Shown: in pieces, positions 56,504 to 64,000 of the stretch
Numbering within the stretch: the first letter of the stretch is position 1
How the letters are laid out: every line of letters begins with the position of its first letter
Assembly: GCF_001469165.1 (NCBI RefSeq)
Contig: NZ_JABX01000024.1
Span: 1 to 64,000, forward strand
Origin: Thiohalocapsa sp. ML1
GTDB lineage: Bacteria; Pseudomonadota; Gammaproteobacteria; Chromatiales; Chromatiaceae
Direction: 5' to 3'
Length of the DNA: 64,000 nucleotides
Notes under the pieces: generated by a model
Told to the model about the DNA's origin: nothing
Database searches by the model: none
The model's input: only the letters and a program-made list of their open reading frames with translations
Program-made: the position numbers and the translations under genes

Positions 56504-57608
56504 CGACCCAGCCTCGGGCGACCGCCTCGGCCGCGCTCAGGCCGGCCGGTATCTTGAGCGGGCCGCTGCGCGTCGGCGATGCGTGGTTGTCGCGCCAGAG
56601 ATAGCGTCCCTGGCTTTCGTCGCCGCTGCCAAGGATCTCGGGGTGGTGCGAGATCAGGATGGCCTGATGCTCATCGTCGAGCAGTTCCTTCAGCGCGAGC
56701 ACCCAGGGCTGAAGCTCGGGCAGGCCGACGTAGTTGTCGGGCTCGTCGATGAGCACCGTCTCCACGGCACCGGTGTCGAGTGCCGCACGGATCATGTAGA
56801 GGCCGATGAGCTGCCGCTCGCCGTCGGAGAGCTGGTGAAACAGCAGTGAGTCGTCACCCTTGCGCCCCGGCATGTCGAACCGCAGCGACAGGGCTTTGGT
56901 GTCGAGCCCGACGTCGACCAAGCGAAAGAACCTGAAGTCCGGCCACACGTCTTGCAGGGACTCGCGCAGCGAGTCTGCCCATTCCTGATCCTTGTACAGG
57001 TGGCGGTACCAGGAGAGCAGATTCTCCATATGACCGATGGGCGTAGAGCTCTCGGACTTGCTTTCCCCGGCCATGAGCAGTGGGCTCGGCTTAATGACGA
57101 CCATCGATGCGAGCGCTTGTTGCAGCAGCTCGATCTCGCGCCGGCTGCCGGCGGGCTGAATGGCGCCCAAGGCCGCTTGCCGCCAGTCGAGAGGGAAGCC
57201 GGTCTTGCTGCCGTCCGGCCGCGTGAACGACACCCCTTCGAGATCGCGTGTGTAAAGGATTCGCCCGTCGCAGGTGGCCTGCTCGTGAATAATGCGGGGT
57301 TTGTGCTCGCGCGTGACCTGCTCCATGTGCACCACGTAGCTCAGCGTATGGCCAGACGTTCTCACGTCGATCTCGAATTCCTGCACGCTGCTGTCCAGCC
57401 AGGCGGTCAGGTCCAGTTGGCGGATGTCCCGCGGTCCCTCACCGCCAAGCAGGGCCTCGCCGGTTGCGAGATCGCGTAGCATCGCGACGGAATCGAACAC
57501 GGCGCTTTTGCCCGCGCCGTTGGGACCGCACAGGACGCAGAAGGCGTCGAGCTTGATCTCGAAGGCCACCAGGCAACGGAAATTGTTGGCATAGATTCTG
57601 GTCAGCAC
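56496..57608 (-). CDS. SMC/ABC-like AAA ATPase of a two-gene defence pair
   Basis: A 370-residue ATPase (AAA_15/AAA_21 type). Walker A is CGPNGAGKSAVFD (residues 28-35 core), the ABC signature-like motif is HQLSDGERQLIGLYM, Walker B is TVLIDEPDNYVGLPE, and the switch segment is ILISHHPEIL. I chose the GTG at 57608: it gives the family's standard opening MLTRIYANNFRCLV and has GGAG nine bases upstream. A TTG at 57623 is the alternative. Paired with the overlapping TOPRIM gene it resembles RloA/AbiL-type or PARIS-like sensing systems. Its upstream border cuts a VapC-type gene. Confidence 0.8.
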   Translation of the reverse strand: MLTRIYANNFRCLVAFEIKLDAFCVLCGPNGAGKSAVFDSVAMLRDLATGEALLGGEGPRDIRQLDLTAWLDSSVQEFEIDVRTSGHTLSYVVHMEQVTREHKPRIIHEQATCDGRILYTRDLEGVSFTRPDGSKTGFPLDWRQAALGAIQPAGSRREIELLQQALASMVVIKPSPLLMAGESKSESSTPIGHMENLLSWYRHLYKDQEWADSLRESLQDVWPDFRFFRLVDVGLDTKALSLRFDMPGRKGDDSLLFHQLSDGERQLIGLYMIRAALDTGAVETVLIDEPDNYVGLPELQPWVLALKELLDDEHQAILISHHPEILGSGDESQGRYLWRDNHASPTRSGPLKIPAGLSAAEAVARGWVDG

Positions 57609-57712
57609 GGGGATGATCTCCAAGCCGCACGCTCGCGCTTAGCCGCCTCGCCGTCATCGTCGGAGGCCGCATAGAGCAAGACGTTGGTGTCGACGAAGGC
57701 CTCAGCGCTCAT
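57602..57712 (-). pseudogene. Truncated PIN-domain (VapC-type) toxin
   Basis: The frame opens MSAEAFVDTNVLLYAAS, the classic PIN N-terminus with its first catalytic Asp, and runs to residue ~30 (KRERA) before losing similarity and stopping at TGA 57602-57604 inside the ATPase start region. The rest of the toxin is gone. It overlaps the end of an antitoxin-like frame by 11 bases, as functional VapBC pairs do. Confidence 0.75.
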
Positions 57713-57930
57713 GCGCTTGATCGCGGCTCAATCGGTCCGCCGCACGCAGATTGCGGGCGTTGTCCATGGCGGCGAACAGGGCTCGGGCTCCGGCGGCCTC
57801 TTGCGGGCTGCGACATCCCGGCAATGCGACGCCCATGTCGGCATCCGGGCGGCAGCGAGATCATGCGGCCGGAACATGCGTTCCGACCGGGTGAGCAGAT
57901 ACCGAAGACAGTCGACCGGGTTCTCGATGT
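57702..57930 (-). pseudogene. Frameshifted antitoxin remnant upstream of VapC
   Basis: The 3' part reads NLRAADRLSRDQAHER and stops at 57702, a common end of antitoxins that overlap a PIN toxin. Upstream, meaningful sequence (DIENPVDCLRYLLTRSERMF) continues in a different frame, so at least one frameshift has broken the gene. No clear start is seen. Confidence 0.55.
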
Positions 57931-57933
57931 CTG

Positions 57934-58935
57934 TCAGTTGGACGGCACCTCGACGCCCTGCTCGGTCCAGAACCTGGCAGCGCCCTTGTGCACCGGGGTG
58001 ACCACGCCGGTCATCGCCGATTCGACGGTCATCGCCTCGGCCGCCTTGGACACCGAGTGCATGAACTTCAGGCCGTCATCGGAGTAGATAGTGCTGACGA
58101 AGCGGTGCATGTCGTCCTCCCCGACATGGCGCCCGGCGACCCAAAGCGCCGAGTCCTGCACCGTGACCACGTCGTAGTCGATGCCAGGGTAGGTGCCGGC
58201 CGGGATCGTGACCGGGGCATAGTAGGGATGGTCGGTCGCCAAGGTGCCCTGCTTGGCGGCCTCGTGGACCTGGAGCAGGCGCATCTTGTTGCTGGTGGTG
58301 GCCTGGATTACCGAGGCATTGGGGAAGCCCGCGAAGACCCAAAGCGCGTCGATCTGGCGGTCACCGATGGCCGAGGCGCCCTGGGTGTAGCCGATGAACT
58401 GCGGCTTGATCTTGTCCCACAGTCCTAGGCTCTCGAAGAAGCGCTGCGCCGAGGCGGCGGCGCCGGAACCGGCCGGCCCGACCGCGACCTGCTTGCCGGC
58501 CAGCTCGGCCACCTCGGTGATGCCGGAGTCCTCGCGCACCAGCAGGTGCGCCGGGGCGCCGTACAGGTAGGACACCACGTGCACGTTGCGGTACTTGTTG
58601 GTGTCGTTGGTCAGTTGGCCGTTCATACCCAAGAACAGGTCGCCCGAGTAGACGATGCCGAAGTCGGCGTCACGCGAGTTGACCCGGCGCAGGTTCTCCA
58701 CCGATCCGGCCGAGGCCATGTTGGAGACATCGACGCCCTCGACGTTGCGCGACAGCAGGGTGGCGATGCCGTTGCTGAAATACTGGAAGGTGCCGCCGTC
58801 CGGCCCGCCGGAGAAGGCCAGGCGCTGGGTCTGGGCCTCTGCGATGGGGCTGGTGCCGATGGTCAGCGCGGCCAGCGCGGCCGCGGCGAAGCCGCCGAGC
58901 GCGGCCGGTAGTCTGAACAGGGTGCTGCGTGCCAT
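57934..58935 (-). CDS. TAXI-family TRAP transporter solute-binding protein
   Basis: A 333-residue periplasmic binding protein. Signal peptide at residues 1-34 (ALGGFAAAALAALTIGTSPIAEAQ), then the TAXI core LAFSGGPDGGTFQYFSNGIA, LVREDSGITEVAELAGKQVAVGP and YPGIDYDVVTVQDSALWVAG. It captures a substrate (often glutamate-like or other organic acids) for the fused permease encoded upstream. The ATG at 58935 is used; 39 upstream in-frame codons are low-complexity. Third gene of the TRAP-uspA-TAXI set, after a 132-bp gap with a CTCTGCCGTTG triplicate. Confidence 0.92.
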   Translation of the reverse strand: MARSTLFRLPAALGGFAAAALAALTIGTSPIAEAQTQRLAFSGGPDGGTFQYFSNGIATLLSRNVEGVDVSNMASAGSVENLRRVNSRDADFGIVYSGDLFLGMNGQLTNDTNKYRNVHVVSYLYGAPAHLLVREDSGITEVAELAGKQVAVGPAGSGAAASAQRFFESLGLWDKIKPQFIGYTQGASAIGDRQIDALWVFAGFPNASVIQATTSNKMRLLQVHEAAKQGTLATDHPYYAPVTIPAGTYPGIDYDVVTVQDSALWVAGRHVGEDDMHRFVSTIYSDDGLKFMHSVSKAAEAMTVESAMTGVVTPVHKGAARFWTEQGVEVPSN

Positions 58936-59067
58936 GGTTGTTGCCTCTCTTGCTCTCTGCCGTTGCTCTCTGCCGTTGCTCTCCGCCGTTATTCTGCGGC
59001 CCCGGCGCGGGTGCCGCGTTCTTCGCGTGGCCGACGGGCCCCCGCTGTTCATGCGCTCATCATGTGC

Positions 59068-59505
59068 TCAATCGCGCACCGTCAATACCGGAATCCTGGA
59101 CTTGCGCAAGATCTTCTCCGCGGTCGAGCCGACGAACAGTTTCTCCAGGCCGGCGCGGCCTTGCGTGCCCATCACGATCAGATCGGCCTTGACCTTGTCG
59201 GCGCAGCGCAGGATCTCCTCGCTGGCGCGCCCCATCTGGACCTCGGTCTCGTAGTCCAGGCCGTCGAAGTTGCGCTTGGCGAAACGCCGCATCTCATCGA
59301 CCGCGTGCGTCTCGACCTCGCGGATCAGCGAGTCGATGACCTCGGCCGACAGGTAGCGGGCCTGCGGGTCGGTGAACTGGTTGACCACGTGCAGCACCAC
59401 CAGCCGCGCGCCGCAGGCCTGTGCCAGGGTCCGCGCCGTGGTGCAGGCGCGCTCGGACCCGGCAGAGTAGTCGGTGGCGAACAGAATGGTTTTGATCTCG
59501 CTCAT
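59068..59505 (-). CDS. UspA-type universal stress protein in a TRAP operon
   Basis: A 145-residue cytoplasmic UspA fold. The ATP-binding motif G-X2-G-X9-G-S/T is intact (MGTQGRAGLEKLFVGST), so it should bind ATP, like TeaD, which regulates the ectoine TRAP transporter of Halomonas. The start overlaps the permease stop by ATGA, so dosage is tied to the transporter. A role in damping transport is the best inference. Confidence 0.9.
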   Translation of the reverse strand: MSEIKTILFATDYSAGSERACTTARTLAQACGARLVVLHVVNQFTDPQARYLSAEVIDSLIREVETHAVDEMRRFAKRNFDGLDYETEVQMGRASEEILRCADKVKADLIVMGTQGRAGLEKLFVGSTAEKILRKSRIPVLTVRD

Positions 59506-61721
59506 CCCATCCCTCCCGTCTCGGGGGTTCTGGCAGCGGCCGCCGTCGCGCCCGGCCGCACGTCCCGCTGCAGCCACCAGACCAGGGCGACCAGGGCCAG
59601 GCCGGCGACGTCGGTGACCAGGGTCGGCCAGTACAGCAGGAAGGTGGCCGCGCCAAGTATCGCCCACTCGTGCATCAGCGTGCGCCGGCGCAAAAAGCCC
59701 ATGGCGAAGGCGCCGAAGGCGATGGTACCCAGGGTCGCCGACATGAAGGCGGAGAAGATCTCAAACGGCGTGCCGTCGAGCAGGATCGCCGGCACGTAGG
59801 CGAACAGGAGCGGCATCACGTAGAGCATCTTCGCGAAGCGGAACGCGGTCCAGCCGGTCTTCCACGGGTCGGAGCCGGCGATGGCCGCGCCGGCATAGGC
59901 CGCGACGCACACCGGCGGTGTGATGTTGGAGTCCTGCGACAGCCAGTAGACGATCATGTGCGCCGCGATCGCCGCCACGCCGAACTCGCCCAGCGCCGGC
60001 ACCGCCAGCACCGCGACGATCAGGTAGGAGGCGGTGACCGGCACCCCCATGCCCAGCACCAGCGAGGCGATTGCGATCAGGACCAGGGCCAGCAGCAGGT
60101 TGCCGCCGGCCATCGAGATGATCAGGTCGGAGAACTTGAGCCCCATGCCGGTCAGCGAGATGACGCCGACGATGACCCCGATCACGCCGACCGTGGCGCC
60201 GATCACCAGGGTGTTGCGCGCACCGAGCTGGATCGCCCCCCAGATCGCGCGCGGGCCCATGCGGGTTTCGCGATTGACCCAGCTCACCGCGATGCACGAC
60301 AGCGTTGCCCAGAACGCCGCGTTGCCGGGCGAACGACCCATCAGCATCAGCGCCGTGATGATCACCAGCGGCAGGGCGTAGTACCAACCCTGGCGCAGCA
60401 CCGGGCGCCAATGCGGTATCTCCTCGCCCGGGATGCCGACCAGGCCGGCCTTTTTGGCCTCGAAGTGGACCATGAAGAACACCGCGAGGAAGTACAGCAT
60501 CGCGGGCCCCACCGACAGCAGCATGATCTGCGCGTAGGGGGTGCCGGTCAGCTCGGCCATCAGGAAGCCGCCGGCGCCCATGATCGGCGGCAGGAACATG
60601 CCGCCGATCGATGCCGCCGGCTCGATCGCCCCGGCCACGTGCGGCTTGAAACCGGCGCGCTTCATCATCGGAATGGTGAAGGCGCCGGACGAGACCGTGT
60701 TGGCGATGGCGCTGCCCGACACCGACCCGAACAGGGCCGAGGACATGACCGCCACCTTGGCCGGGCCGCCGGTGGAGCGCCCGGTCAGCGCCAGCGGCAG
60801 GTCGATGAAGAAGCGCCCGGCGCCGGACTTCTGCAGGAAGGCACCGAAGAAGATGAACAGGATCACGTAGGTCGCCAGCACGCTGGCCATGACCCCGAAC
60901 ACGCCGTTGGTGGTGATGAACAGCGCCGTGGCCAGGCGCTCCACGCTGAAGCCGCGATGCGCGAACAGCTCGGGCAGGTAGGGCCCGAACAGGCCGAAGC
61001 ACAGCATGCCGATCCCGATCAGGGTGATGGACCAGCCCAGTACCCGGCGGCAGACCTCGAGCGACAGCAGCAGGCCGACGATGCTGATCAGCTTGTCGAG
61101 CTGGTTCTCGGCCCCGGCGCGGTAGTTCAGCGCGGCAAACTGGCTGATCCAGTACAGCACCGCCACGGCGATGGCGATTGCCATGAGCACGTCGCTCGGG
61201 GTCGGTGCCTGCGGGAAGCGGCGCGCCAGCCAGAGGTCCAGCGGCACCAGCACCAGAGCCAATGGGACGACCAGCAGCAGGGTAATGCGCAGGTCGCCGA
61301 AGTCGTTGGCCCAGGCGGCGGCGAGGCCGTCGTACTCCCAGGTCTCGCGGAACAGCGTGATCTGGTCGTAGAAGGCCGTCGGCGAGTCGAACACCAGATA
61401 GCTGCTGGCCAGCACGGCGAGCAGCCCGGCCGCGATCAGCGACATCCAGAACAGGGCCAGGCGGCTGCCGGCCGGGTACAGGATGAAGATCATCACAAAG
61501 GTGATGAGCACGTAGACGCCGAGGTGGTACTGCGTCTCCAGCGCCTGCACGCCGGCGCCGTAGAAGTAGATCAGCACCATGGCGGCACCGAGCAGCGCCG
61601 TCAGCCAGCGCCATGGCCCGGCCAGCCGGCGCTCGGCGCGGGCGTCCTTCTGCATCAGCTCCTGGACCTTCTTGCGGTCCTGCTCGTCGAGCGACGCGAG
61701 AGACATATCAGGCTCGGTCAT
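59502..61721 (-). CDS. TRAP transporter fused 4TM/12TM permease
   Basis: A 739-residue inner-membrane protein joining the small (DctQ-like) and large (DctM-like) TRAP subunits, as in TAXI-TRAP systems. About 16-18 hydrophobic helices. DctM-like hallmarks are GSVSGSAIANTVSSGAFTIP, MKRAGFKPHVAGAIEPAASI and GGMFLPPIMGAGGFLMAEL. Uptake is driven by an ion gradient, with substrate delivered by the TAXI protein. First gene of the set. Confidence 0.94.
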   Translation of the reverse strand: MTEPDMSLASLDEQDRKKVQELMQKDARAERRLAGPWRWLTALLGAAMVLIYFYGAGVQALETQYHLGVYVLITFVMIFILYPAGSRLALFWMSLIAAGLLAVLASSYLVFDSPTAFYDQITLFRETWEYDGLAAAWANDFGDLRITLLLVVPLALVLVPLDLWLARRFPQAPTPSDVLMAIAIAVAVLYWISQFAALNYRAGAENQLDKLISIVGLLLSLEVCRRVLGWSITLIGIGMLCFGLFGPYLPELFAHRGFSVERLATALFITTNGVFGVMASVLATYVILFIFFGAFLQKSGAGRFFIDLPLALTGRSTGGPAKVAVMSSALFGSVSGSAIANTVSSGAFTIPMMKRAGFKPHVAGAIEPAASIGGMFLPPIMGAGGFLMAELTGTPYAQIMLLSVGPAMLYFLAVFFMVHFEAKKAGLVGIPGEEIPHWRPVLRQGWYYALPLVIITALMLMGRSPGNAAFWATLSCIAVSWVNRETRMGPRAIWGAIQLGARNTLVIGATVGVIGVIVGVISLTGMGLKFSDLIISMAGGNLLLALVLIAIASLVLGMGVPVTASYLIVAVLAVPALGEFGVAAIAAHMIVYWLSQDSNITPPVCVAAYAGAAIAGSDPWKTGWTAFRFAKMLYVMPLLFAYVPAILLDGTPFEIFSAFMSATLGTIAFGAFAMGFLRRRTLMHEWAILGAATFLLYWPTLVTDVAGLALVALVWWLQRDVRPGATAAAARTPETGGMG

Positions 61722-61940
61722 GTGCGCTCCTGTCGATCAGCGAAGCTCGCGGTGCGTCGCGCCCGCCAAGGCCGATGCACATGCGATCGCCGGCCGGCTG
61801 CGGGGAAGCTCCGGCCTGATTTTTGGCAAGGATAGCCGAATCACCGGTTTGCGATGCGGTAATGAAGAGGCTCGCGCAGAGGCGCAGAGGCGCGAAGGGA
61901 AGCAAGGATTCCTGGATCATCGGCACCGCGGGCGCCGCGC

Positions 61941-62412
61941 CTCACTGGGACCGCCGGCTTTCAGCCGGCCCGCCGCCGGCGCGGCTCACTGGGACCGCCG
62001 GCTTTCCAGCCGGCCCGCCGTCGGCGCGGCTCACTGGGACCGCCGGCTTTCCAGCCGGCCCGCCGTCGGCGCGGCTCACTGGGACCGCCGGCTTTCAGCC
62101 GGCCCGCCGCCGGCGCGGCCACCGGGACTGCCGGCTTTCAGCCGGCCCGCCGGCGGCGCGGCCACCGGGACTGCCGGCTTTCAGCCGGCCCGCCGGCGGA
62201 GTCTGCGACACGCTCGTCTAACCACCGGACGCAGTGCTGCGCGTCTCGCTTTGCGGATCGCGCGCCGGGGGCATTGAGCCCCCGGCGCGCGAAAGCCGGC
62301 TGGAAAGCCGGCGCTCCCAGTAGCCGGCTGGAAAGCCGGCGCTCCCAGTAGCCGGCTGGAAAGCCGGCGGTCCCAGTGGCCGGCTGGAAAGCCGGCGCTC
62401 CCAGTGGCCGGG
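61941..62412. repeat. REP/BIME array on the left of the RAYT gene
   Basis: Six tandem ~45-bp units (61941-62200) each contain CCGCCGGCTTT(C)CAGCCGG and a CGGCGCGGC linker. The perfect hairpin GCGCGCCGGGGGC-ATTGA-GCCCCCGGCGCGC follows (~62258-62290), then four 28-29-bp units with CCGGCTGGAAAGCCGG in inverted orientation (62292-62410). The remaining gap 61722-61940 shows no gene. Confidence 0.92.
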
Positions 62413-62424
62413 GCCCGGTGGGTT

Positions 62425-62985
62425 TCAGCGATGGCCGGCGCTGCCGAAGGGCCAATCTTGGGCGCGCTCGACGAGCCGGGCCTTGACGGGATTCTGCTCG
62501 ATGTAGCGCACCACCGCGGCCAGGTGGGCATCGTCACGGATGTAGCGGTCGTAGTAGTCCCGGTGCCAGAAAGCACCCGTGCGGCCGAGCTGGGCGTTTG
62601 CCTCGCGGGCCGTGAAGCCTTTCCAGGACTGCAGGACCCCGGGGAGCGGGAAGCCCGACACGGTCTCGATCAGCGCGTGCACGTGATTGGGCATGACCAC
62701 CCAAGCCAACAGGCGGTAGCGCGTCCCGTCGAAGTGCAGCAGGGCGTTCTGCACCAGGGTTGCGATCTCCGGGCGGCGCAGCCAGCAGGCGCCGTGGCCC
62801 GCGTCCAGGTAGCGCTCGATGCGGCGATAGCGCTCCGCGTCGTCGTCCGGGGTTTCGGCGCAAATCCAGCGCAGTGCCGCAGCCGGCAGGGAGTCGCCCA
62901 AGTGGAAGGTCACGAACTGGACCAGCCCGGGCTGATCCAGATGGGGCGGATAGCCGCGGGAGTGCCAGCCCTTGGGCTCTGTCAT
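62425..62985 (-). CDS. REP-associated tyrosine transposase (RAYT, Y1 HUH family)
   Basis: A 186-residue single-strand DNA transposase-like protein. The HUH motif is MPNHVHALIE (H101, H103), and the nucleophile is a Tyr in WHRDYYDRYIRD (Y144 or Y145), followed by YIEQNPVKARLV. RAYTs bind and cleave REP palindromes and are thought to spread them. This one is bracketed by arrays of the CCGGCTGGAAAGCCGG palindrome, which also occurs at 38.4-38.6 kb, so it is the likely mobiliser of that family. The frame is intact. Confidence 0.93.
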   Translation of the reverse strand: MTEPKGWHSRGYPPHLDQPGLVQFVTFHLGDSLPAAALRWICAETPDDDAERYRRIERYLDAGHGACWLRRPEIATLVQNALLHFDGTRYRLLAWVVMPNHVHALIETVSGFPLPGVLQSWKGFTAREANAQLGRTGAFWHRDYYDRYIRDDAHLAAVVRYIEQNPVKARLVERAQDWPFGSAGHR

Positions 62986-63009
62986 CGGGTTCGCTCCCTA
63001 TCATTCCGG

Positions 63010-63512
63010 TGCTGAACCGGGATCGCCTGCTTTCCAGCCGGCCTCGCGCGCCGGCAGGCTCGATGCCCCGCTGCGTGATCTGCGGTGCGTGGTGCATGGT
63101 ACCGCGGCCACCGCCGGGGCGGGCGCACGGCGGACGCCGCCGGCGCGGCCACCGGGACCGCCGGCTTTCCAGCCGGCTCGCCGTCGGCGCGGCCACTGGG
63201 ACCGCCGGCTTTCCAGCCGGCTCGCCGTCGGCGCGGCTCGATGCCGCGCCGGCGGCGTCTGCGGCGCGGTCGTCTCATCATCGGCCGCAGTGCCTGCATC
63301 ACACCCCGGGATCGCGCGCCGGGGGCATTGAGCCCCCGGCGCGCGAAAGCCGGCTGGAAAGCCGGCGCTCCCAGTAGCCGGCTGGAAAGCCGGCGCTCCC
63401 AGTAGCCGGCTGGAAAGCCGGCGCTCCCAGTAGCCGGCTGGAAAGCCGGCGCTCCCAGTAGCCGGCTGGAAAGCCGGCGGTCCCAGTGGCCGGCTGGAAA
63501 GGCCGGCGCTCC
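63010..63512. repeat. REP/BIME array on the right of the RAYT gene
   Basis: One degenerate and two full CCGCCGGCTTTCCAGCCGG units (to ~63240), the hairpin GCGCGCCGGGGGC-ATTGA-GCCCCCGGCGCGC (~63314-63346), then six 28-29-bp CCGGCTGGAAAGCCGG units (63348-63510). The order of modules repeats that of the left array. The region 63513-63681 holds only the upstream region of the tail sheath gene. Confidence 0.92.
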
Positions 63513-63681
63513 GAGCTGTTCAGATCCGTTTCGAGCAGGCGCATTGACCCCGCCGACAACTCGGGCGTATAACCCCGCCCGCACTGGGTGTCTTTCCCAT
63601 CGCCCGCTCGGGACATCGCCGACACCCGCTCTAGGACCGTCCCAGTCACCAACCGCCCAGTCACCACAGGAGCAGCGGCTA

Positions 63682-64000
63682 TGGCCTTGGTCGTTCCCGG
63701 CGTCGAGATTCGCGTCATCAAGGAGCTGGTTCCGCGCCGCGCGGGTGCCACCGGCATCCTCGGCATCGTCGGCCATACCGAGATCGACCGCTCCGCGGAG
63801 CCCCTGCAGGGCTTCGCGAGCCTGCAGGCCTTTGCGGAGCACTTCGGTGCCGGCACCCTGACGGCCATGCCGGAGGTGCCGCTGGCGTTTCAGAACGGCG
63901 TGCGCGAGGTCATCTGCGCCGGGCTGCCGAAGGGCCAGGGCCGCCCCGCTGTCGCCGCCATGCAGGTGCGCGCCGCCGACGGCACCGGCAGCGAGGCCGT
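63682..64000 (+). CDS. Contractile tail sheath protein (partial, runs off the window)
   Basis: An open frame from ATG 63682 to the window edge (106 codons) with AGGAG eight bases upstream. The N-terminus MALVVPGVEIRVIKELVPRR, followed by GATGILGIVGHTEID and an LQGFASLQAFAEHFGAG segment, has the usual layout of tail sheath proteins: a short beta-hook, then a G-I-L-G-I-V-G strand and a FxxxFG segment. It could belong to a prophage, a tailocin or an extracellular contractile injection system; the genes that would decide are beyond the window. Confidence 0.72.

Noticed and set aside
59670..61835. A 721-codon plus-strand open frame
   Set aside because: It is the antisense shadow of the TRAP permease; its translation is low-complexity (rich in R, Q, H, D, G) with no fold signature.
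61941..62412. CRISPR array
   Set aside because: The units are nearly identical along their entire length, palindromic, and lack unique spacers. They are REP repeats tied to the RAYT gene.

Overview
The window is a GC-rich chromosomal segment of a gammaproteobacterium. The gene order cutA-dsbD-tlpA-aroQ-accB-accC-prmA-dusB-fis-purH, together with groES-groEL under a CIRCE operator, a Leptospira-type citramalate synthase and the very heavy load of short palindromic intergenic repeats, suggests a purple sulfur bacterium or a near relative (Chromatiales). That placement is inference: no rRNA or photosynthesis gene lies in the window.

Region 1 (0.4-15.4 kb) is a defence cluster. On the minus strand, reading from 11.9 kb down to 0.4 kb, are cas6, a CARF-family NE0113/Csm6-type ring nuclease, an HD-less cas10 with an intact GGDD, a single-domain Cas7-like RAMP, csx10, a double RAMP, a small Csx19-like protein and a large TIGR03986-like RAMP. 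This is a type III-D-like effector module with no cas1/cas2 and no CRISPR array in view. A HepT/MntA (HEPN/nucleotidyltransferase) toxin-antitoxin pair follows it on the same strand. A single-chain MmeI-like type IIL restriction-modification enzyme lies divergently upstream.

Region 2 (16-50 kb) is mostly housekeeping: tRNA-Thr, coaX, pbpG, a drug/metabolite transporter, groESL, fxsA, a thiol-redox pair (dsbD with a duplicated N-terminal domain, and tlpA), fatty-acid and aromatic precursor genes, dusB-fis, purH, lpxA, apaG-apaH-tgpA, an Uma2 protein, a potFGHI-type polyamine ABC transporter, cimA-thrC and a sodium/solute symporter pair. Nearly every intergenic gap holds members of several dispersed palindromic repeat families. 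In at least two cases (cas6, potI) a repeat supplies the end of a coding sequence.

Region 3 (50-64 kb) is accessory. It has a large periplasmic protein joining a cytochrome P460-like N-terminus to a six-CxxCH multihaem region. It has an AAA ATPase/TOPRIM two-gene cassette sitting between a truncated VapC-type toxin remnant and the orphan C-terminal tail of a type I restriction HsdR, followed by a PD-(D/E)XK-like orphan. A TRAP-TAXI transporter operon carrying a UspA protein follows, then a REP-associated tyrosine transposase (RAYT) bracketed by two large arrays of its presumed palindromes. The window ends in the start of a contractile tail sheath gene (phage, tailocin or injection system).
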